From: Synechococcus sp. M16CYN
GTDB lineage: Bacteria > Cyanobacteriota > Cyanobacteriia > PCC-6307 > Cyanobiaceae
Direction: 5' to 3'
Assembly: GCF_040371545.1 (NCBI RefSeq)
Contig: NZ_AP029048.1
Coordinates: 1,876,074 to 1,940,073, forward strand
Length of the DNA stretch: 64,000 bases
Part shown: one piece after another, positions 55,234-64,000 of the stretch
Numbering within the stretch: position 1 is the stretch's first letter
Layout: every line of letters begins with the position of its first letter
Made by a program: the position numbers and the translations under genes
Notes under the pieces: generated by a model
Seen by the model: the letters and a program-made list of their open reading frames with translations, nothing else
What the model was told of the DNA's origin: nothing
Databases searched by the model: none

Positions 55234-55345
55234 GGCCCACCCTCATAGTAAACGTCATATTTCCTATCTGCTTGGGCCAAATTTAGTCACTATGCTGAAT
55301 CTTTAATTTTTGATTTAACAGGTTTGCAGGCTGTTTTTCCCCAAC

Positions 55346-55363
55346 TTTCCTATATATAGGAAA
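55346..55363. repeat. 18-bp perfect palindrome
   Basis: TTTCCTATA at 55346-55354 is followed by its reverse complement TATAGGAAA at 55355-55363. It is AT-rich and might be an operator or chance. It is about 120 bases right of the larger inverted repeat. Confidence 0.7.
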
Positions 55364-56301
55364 AGTGAGAGACATCGTATTTTATAAAAACTCAGTTACA
55401 AATTTCTCTGTATATTCGATGCTTAATACTTATGCTTTGATTCTAAACTTAACCTAAAGAAACCTTTATTAACTTAGCCGCTGTCTTTAATACCAACCCA
55501 TTAATCGCTTTGGTGGGCTTATTTTAGGTTTGTTTTCCACGGTAGAAGCGGCTCCGTTGGATCCGCGCATCTCCCGCAATAGTCGCTACAGGAGTAGCTT
55601 AGCCAAGTCACAACAACAACTATAAGCAAATGTTGCTCTTAGCTAAGATTATTTGGTGCCGGGTCGTAGACCCTAAACACATCAAATACTGAACGGTGCA
55701 AAGAATGATGTTGAACTTTTTACGATTCTTAAAAAGGTGAAAGATTCTAACCAGGGCGCTGCTTTGGAATTCGCTCAGTCGATGATTGCGGAAACGGCTC
55801 GCTTGGAAGCCATCATACTAAGTTCCCTTTGTTTGCCATCTCGAAACATATGCTTTCTGTTGACTGGCATTAGGAGTTGGTTCAGGCTCTGCTTATTGGG
55901 ATGCTAAGGCCATAGTTATCTTTCCAGAGCGTTTTTGATGAAGAAGACTCTGTAGAACAATCCGAGCCACTCTAGGTGTCGCCAACTGAATTGATTTTTA
56001 AGTCACCGCACTGAACCCTCTGTGAACAACAAGCTACATAATGACGTAAGGACTTAATTTCAGGTAACTGTACTCGTTGCCAAAAAAAGTAGCTTGTCGA
56101 ACTGAGCTGAAAAATCAAGGAAGCGTTAGCTAACAAACACCCTTAAGCCCAAAGCTCTAAACCGGATGACCAACAGTGTTGGCGCAGAAAAACTCCAATA
56201 ACAAAGGGGCGATAAAACAAGTCATAGATTTTATGGTCAACATGACTTGCAATAAAACTCCAAGCTTTGTTACATTACTACTATCCAGTTGGTTTTGTTC
56301 C

Positions 56302-56442
56302 ATGTCTGAAAACGCACGCTTTGGTTTCGTCAGCTTCGCTGAAACTTGGAACGGTCGTCTTGCAATGCTCGGTTTCGTCATCGGTCTGGGCACTGAGTTG
56401 CTGACCGGCCAGGGCATTCTGACTCAAATTGGCCTCGGCTGA
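56302..56442 (+). CDS. hli: High-light-inducible protein, 46 aa
   Basis: This is the short form of Hli. From ATG 56302 (MSENARFGFVSFAETWNGRLAML) it has the chlorophyll-binding AETWNGRLAMLGFVIGLGTELL and ends GILTQIGLG. Short Hli proteins are anchored by one helix and often bind with a partner. Codons upstream in the same frame (to 56176) have no similarity. A strong terminator follows after 25 bases, so it is probably a one-gene unit. Confidence 0.95.
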   Translation: MSENARFGFVSFAETWNGRLAMLGFVIGLGTELLTGQGILTQIGLG

Positions 56443-56467
56443 CACAATTAACCATTATTGGTCATGG

Positions 56468-56495
56468 AAACCCCTTCGGCATGCCGAAGGGGTTT
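56468..56495 (+). terminator. Terminator of hli gene
   Basis: AAACCCCTTCGGCA (56468-56481) and TGCCGAAGGGGTTT (56482-56495) are perfectly complementary with no spacer, forming a strong hairpin. TTTCTT at its 3' end serves as a U-rich tail. It may act in both directions. Confidence 0.88.
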
Positions 56496-56738
56496 CTTAA
56501 CGTCTGCCCTAACCATCATCTTGATGATCCACAGTGGGTGGGCCAACTGATAGCTATTAACTTGGCCCCTCTCTATATCAAAAATCGACGCGACGGATCG
56601 CGGTTAATCAGCAGCGCTCTAGTGGTTTTCACCATTGCCATCACACAGAACCAAAGACAATGGGGGGTGGTGGTTGCATCGATCAGCGCTTTGGTTTCTC
56701 TGTACTGGGGCTTTGCCTACCACAACCTAAATAATTGA
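56481..56738 (+). CDS. Possible small membrane protein
   Basis: The frame begins inside the hli terminator (ATG 56481) and reads MPKGFLNVCPNHHLDDPQWVGQ. Then it has IAINLAPLYIKNRRDGSRLISSALVVFTIAIT and QRQWGVVVASISALVSLYWGFAYHNL, two hydrophobic segments. The real start is probably later, for example GTG near 56538. The composition is protein-like, but the family is not recognised. It may be degraded. Confidence 0.4.
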   Translation: MPKGFLNVCPNHHLDDPQWVGQLIAINLAPLYIKNRRDGSRLISSALVVFTIAITQNQRQWGVVVASISALVSLYWGFAYHNLNN

Positions 56739-57538
56739 TCATGTTCCGCCCCAATTAAGTCAAGCCTTTGATATTCGCCCAAGCTTCGGCGCAACTCTGA
56801 GTCGATTTGAGCAAATCTTGTCAGAGCCTGGAAGAGCAAGGGATCGTTGTTAGTGCAACTAGCAAAGACCTCCTAGCCACGCAGCCCCCCTGGTAGCTTC
56901 ATCTTTGGATTGTCATCTAGAATTGCACCTAAAACGACTGTACAACGAATTCCATCAGGAGAAAAAGAATTTACTTAGTGCTTTTTCCAACCAATCACTG
57001 GTTTAAATTCGGCTCTATCTTGGCAGAAGAGATATAGGGATCGCAGTCAACTAGGTAAAGGTGGTAAATAAGCAACAAACTGATTATTTAATTCAGCAGT
57101 AAAACAAAGTCAAATCACAAAACTTGGCGACAAATAACATTACCAGATTTATTTATAAGGAAAGGGAAGTAGCACAAACCCTTCCTTCTTTCTATCCTAG
57201 CCAAACTGCAAAACGACACAATGCTATTATGTAGAGTTATAAAGTTAGCTTTTACATGGTGAAGTGACTTTCAAACGCTGCGAATCCTTAGTTGGATTCG
57301 TTGAGTAATCTACTATCTAATTCATGCTAATTGCCTTATATATCTCAAAAATTTCTCTTAATTTAGCTATGCGTGAAAATCTAAGCCAAATTTATTTAAT
57401 ACTTACTCTACTACAGATTTGTATAGGAGATCTAAAACAACAATCAAAGAGTGGTGACCAACGATCCTGCCTCAGTTTTAGTTTCGCATTTACCTGTGGC
57501 ACACTCTTTTTTTCTGTTCTTCTTAAAACACATTAATC
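56739..57538. other. Gap with no recognisable gene
   Basis: About 800 bases. Short frames only; a 70-codon frame at 57324-57536 starting MLIALYISKISLNL is judged spurious because it has no site or similarity and lies in AT-biased DNA. No RNA gene was recognised. Confidence 0.45.
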
Positions 57539-57886
57539 TTAAGAACTTGAATCTATATCCTGAGCAGCTACGTCGATAATGATATCGCTTGCGGGTGTTT
57601 GGACATCAGAGGGACGAGAGCCTATTCTCTCTACGTTGTAAGCAGCACCACATGTAGCACATAGCCCACTGTTTTTAAATCCAACAGACCCACATGTCGG
57701 ACATATTTTTATCTGTAACCGAAGCACTTTCCATCCCAACCATCCGATCCCACCTAACAGAAGTGGCAGAAAAAGTGTAGCTAGCACTAAATTACCTGCC
57801 AAACCAAGTAAGACACGACCGACTGCTGTAGGCGCTAGTAAAAGCAGCATAATTGCAAACCAGACGAGCAGAGGAAAACGGTTCAT
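57539..57886 (-). CDS. Membrane protein with zinc-ribbon domain, 115 aa
   Basis: Starting MNRFPLLVWFAIMLLLLAPTAVG, the protein has two membrane helices (to residue about 55). A zinc ribbon follows with KICPTCGSVGFKNSGLCATCGAAYN near residues 60-85, with two Cys-x2-Cys pairs, and an acidic tail. Such a layout suggests a small membrane-bound metal-binding protein. The function is unknown. It lies divergent from the mutM fragment and the rRNA operon end. Confidence 0.7.
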   Translation of the reverse strand: MNRFPLLVWFAIMLLLLAPTAVGRVLLGLAGNLVLATLFLPLLLGGIGWLGWKVLRLQIKICPTCGSVGFKNSGLCATCGAAYNVERIGSRPSDVQTPASDIIIDVAAQDIDSSS

Positions 57887-57911
57887 TTTGCAATTAGTTA
57901 AGCCATTAAAG

Positions 57912-58007
57912 CGCGGAGGACAGCCTTGTCAACGCTGCGGAGCTCTCATTTGCCGAGGAAAGTTATCAGGCCGCAGCACTCACTGGTGCCCAGACTGTCA
58001 ACAGTGA
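57912..58007 (+). pseudogene. mutM: C-terminal zinc finger of MutM/Fpg (formamidopyrimidine-DNA glycosylase)
   Basis: The frame reads RGGQPCQRCGALICRGKLSG, then RSTHWCPDCQQ and a TGA at 58005-58007. These are the four zinc-binding cysteines and the GRSTHWCPxCQ end of Fpg. Upstream the similarity stops: there is no beta-strand domain, no helix-two-turn-helix and no N-terminal PE catalytic part, and stops appear at once. Fpg removes 8-oxoguanine, so its loss would affect mutation spectrum unless another copy exists. It lies 68 bases from the 5S rRNA gene. Confidence 0.85.
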
Positions 58008-58074
58008 TTACAGAAGATAAGATTTCTAATAAACTTGGATAAAAATAATTTAATTAATAAAAAGAGTGTTTTAA

Positions 58075-58190
58075 CCTGGCATTGAGCTATTTTCTCGGGG
58101 GGCTGCCCCCCAAATATCGTCGCCGCTTATGCGTTTCACAACCGAGTTCGAGATGGATCGAAGTGGTTCCACATCGCTATGAACACCAGG
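58075..58190 (-). rRNA. rrf: 5S ribosomal RNA
   Basis: The minus strand begins CCTGGTGTTCATAGCGATG, includes CCATCTCGAACTCGGTTGTG, and ends AATGCCAGG. Ends pair as in 5S rRNA. The length is about 116 bases. It lies about 107 bases after the 23S gene. Confidence 0.95.
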
Positions 58191-58296
58191 ATAGATACAT
58201 TCTTTAGAGAGCGAGCCCTAAGAACTGCATAGGATTACAATTTACATTGTACATCTGAATCAAACAAAAAATTATCTTCAGACAAGTACCAAAATA

Positions 58297-61164
<2,868 letters not shown>

Positions 61165-61577
61165 AATTCAATCTCTTAAGTGTTTAATGCTGCTAAAAGC
61201 AGACTCATAAGTTTTTATCACTAAAAACAAAGTGAGACTTGATTCGCTCAATACAAACCAAGAAAACACTCAAAAGACTCGGCTCTTGTGCAAAAGAATC
61301 TTTACTGCTCTAAATCTGAGTCCCTCACGGTAACTCAAACCCAGAACAATACATCTGTAAGATGCTTTGTTGTTCAGACTTACCTATGCAGTTGTCAAGG
61401 TTCTGCCAGACTATCAAGCTAGTCTTTCGACTAGCTTAAGGAGCCTAGCGTCTTACCAACCAAAGTTTGAAGTTAATCTTTCTTTTGGAATGATAAGAAG
61501 CTAGGATCTTATCTAACGGAAATATCCAGATCACGCTCACTTACTCACTTAAATTGATCCTCCAAGTTGCTGGGCAG

Positions 61578-61650
61578 TGGAGGTTAGGAGACTCGAACTC
61601 CTGACATCCTGCTTGCAAAGCAGGCGCTCTACCAACTGAGCTAAACCCCC
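61578..61650 (-). tRNA. tRNA-Ala (TGC)
   Basis: The minus strand from 61650 reads GGGGGTTTAGCTCAGTTGG, with anticodon loop TTTGCAA (anticodon TGC), T-arm GTTCGAGTC, and ends AACCTCC plus A at 61578. CCA is not encoded. It is in the 16S-23S spacer. Confidence 0.96.
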
Positions 61651-61660
61651 CAATACCGAA

Positions 61661-61734
<74 letters not shown>

Positions 61735-61921
61735 AGGATACTTTTCTCTTGCGGGGCGTGACCTAGACAAGTTTAGAAACCAGATATTCTTCCCAGCTTT
61801 TCAATGATTTCTCATAGATGACCGAAATGAATCTTGAAGTACCGATCGACCTAAGGTGACAAGGTTTTGGCCTAAAGAATAAAAGTACTTAGACATCAAA
61901 ACTGCTGTTTTGTCTCCCTGT

Positions 61922-63409
<1,488 letters not shown>

Positions 63410-63963
63410 ATCAAATCCTTTTGGCTTTCGCCGCAACTTGACTTGCTTCATCTGCATCTCATTGATTACAGCTGATGCAACCTTCTCTGTTATGCAGAGA
63501 GGGGTTCTTAAGAGTGCACTTTAGATTTCTCTTTGTGACTTTCCAGGATCTCAGATCCGGTCGTTGCTTTCTTTACATACCGAGTATATTGGTAACCAAT
63601 AGGTTTCGTGAAGACTTCTTGGCTACATACACAGTATTTTATGCAACTAAAAACTTTTGACGGGACTTCACGCTTTCATCGCTCTCTTAATTTTGCTCTA
63701 TGGCAAAACTCAGAATTAGACACGATGAAAACGCTGGTTTCTAAACTTCGGTTGTCTAGGTGCGATCAACTAACGCTTCTGTCCTTTTCGGAAGTAAACG
63801 GTTGATCAAAGTGGTCGCAAGCAACCACTTCCGAAGCTTACAACATCACGGGATCACTCCCTGCTCAGCTTAGTAAGCCGACCTCAAAACACCTTCAGGC
63901 TTTCGTCATCTAGTGCTCTTGGTCTTTTTCATGCGCTTGCCTTTCGGTCCCGCGCAAGCCTGT
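63410..63963 (-). other. rRNA leader region upstream of 16S
   Basis: About 550 bases with no coding gene. The region forms the 5' leader of the rRNA transcript and should contain processing stems that pair with sequence beyond the 16S 3' end. Several short open frames inside it are not coding. Confidence 0.6.
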
Positions 63964-63993
63964 AGTATAACACCACTCGTTCCCCATCCGCAA
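63964..63993 (-). promoter_or_regulatory. Probable rRNA operon promoter
   Basis: On the minus strand TTGCGG (63988-63993) and TATACT (63964-63969) are separated by 18 bases, close to a sigma-70-type consensus. The TATACT is near perfect and is followed by a GC-rich initiation region (GCGCGGGACC), as at stringent-controlled rRNA promoters. The window ends only 7 bases further, so other promoter elements are missed. Confidence 0.5.
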
Positions 63994-64000
63994 GGGGTAA

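Larger units (their letters stand above)
55000..56301. other. 1.3-kb gap with inverted repeats
   Basis: No supported gene. A frame from about 55676 to 55905 contains NDVELFTILKKVKDSNQGA and AAL-EFAQSMIAETARLEAIIL without a usable start, so it looks like a remnant. Inverted repeats at 55191-55233 and 55346-55363 are listed separately. The stretch 55990-56160 may hold the promoter of the hli gene. Confidence 0.5.

Noticed and set aside
57324..57536. 70-codon frame with a hydrophobic start
   Set aside because: AT-biased DNA, no ribosome site and no similarity; ends in a run of T typical of chance frames.

Overview
The window comes from a phycobilisome-containing picocyanobacterium of the marine Synechococcus/Cyanobium lineage. 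The evidence is three high-light-inducible proteins, PsbX and Ycf66, a CpcG-type rod-core linker with a CpeS/CpcS-type bilin lyase, a suf operon headed by ferredoxin-thioredoxin reductase, and a permuted two-piece tmRNA whose tag reads ANNIVRFSRQTAPVAA, a sequence typical of this clade. Housekeeping genes sit in a familiar picocyanobacterial order. Between them, however, are long gene-free stretches and several clearly broken genes (rmuC, a coiA-like gene, a mutM tail, an integrase-like remnant, a Nif11-like copy). That looks like a genome undergoing reduction, possibly a host-associated or otherwise drifting lineage; this is inference.

Layout. 1-5.6 kb: a decayed region with an integrase-like remnant, an hli gene with two small neighbours, and the wrecks of coiA-like and rmuC genes. 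It ends at ssrA. 5.9-19.4 kb: rRNA methyltransferase, holin-like pair, SMC, PRC-barrel protein, MsrB, LpxB-like protein, tRNA-Leu(GAG), AccC, YggT, PsbX, Ycf66 and two lipoproteins. 19.4-30.0 kb (minus strand): hli plus ABC exporter, HIT protein, DUF3747 protein, peptide deformylase, then ftrC-sufB-sufC-sufD-sufS. 30.6-37.2 kb: bilin lyase, CpcG linker, DUF4912 protein and phosphoglucomutase, with a very AT-rich gap of about 1.5 kb. 37.2-40.2 kb: mostly empty except for a DUF1400 protein. 40.2-49.8 kb: coaX-cysH, divergent from a compact run of type II NADH dehydrogenase, HflX, SLC13 permease, TrkH/KtrB, KtrA/TrkA and AnmK. 49.8-55 kb: Nif11-like peptides, an ABC-F ATPase, an HtrA protease and small cyanobacterial proteins. 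55-58 kb: mostly empty, with an hli gene, a zinc-ribbon membrane protein and a mutM tail. 58-64 kb: a complete rRNA operon on the minus strand (16S, tRNA-Ile, tRNA-Ala, 23S, 5S) with its leader and promoter.

Functional themes. Light-stress protection and photosystem assembly (Hli proteins, PsbX, Ycf66, bilin lyase and linker) lie beside Fe-S assembly and redox control (Suf, FtrC, MsrB, CysH). A potassium and anion transport block (SLC13, TrkH, KtrA) is tied to stress-linked HflX and NDH-2 by overlapping reading frames. Many genes use TTG or GTG starts. No CRISPR array, insertion sequence or intact phage is visible. The best candidates for unusual biology are the Nif11-like peptide pair, the permuted ssrA at the edge of a decayed island, and the AT-rich gap with a 14-bp-arm palindrome.
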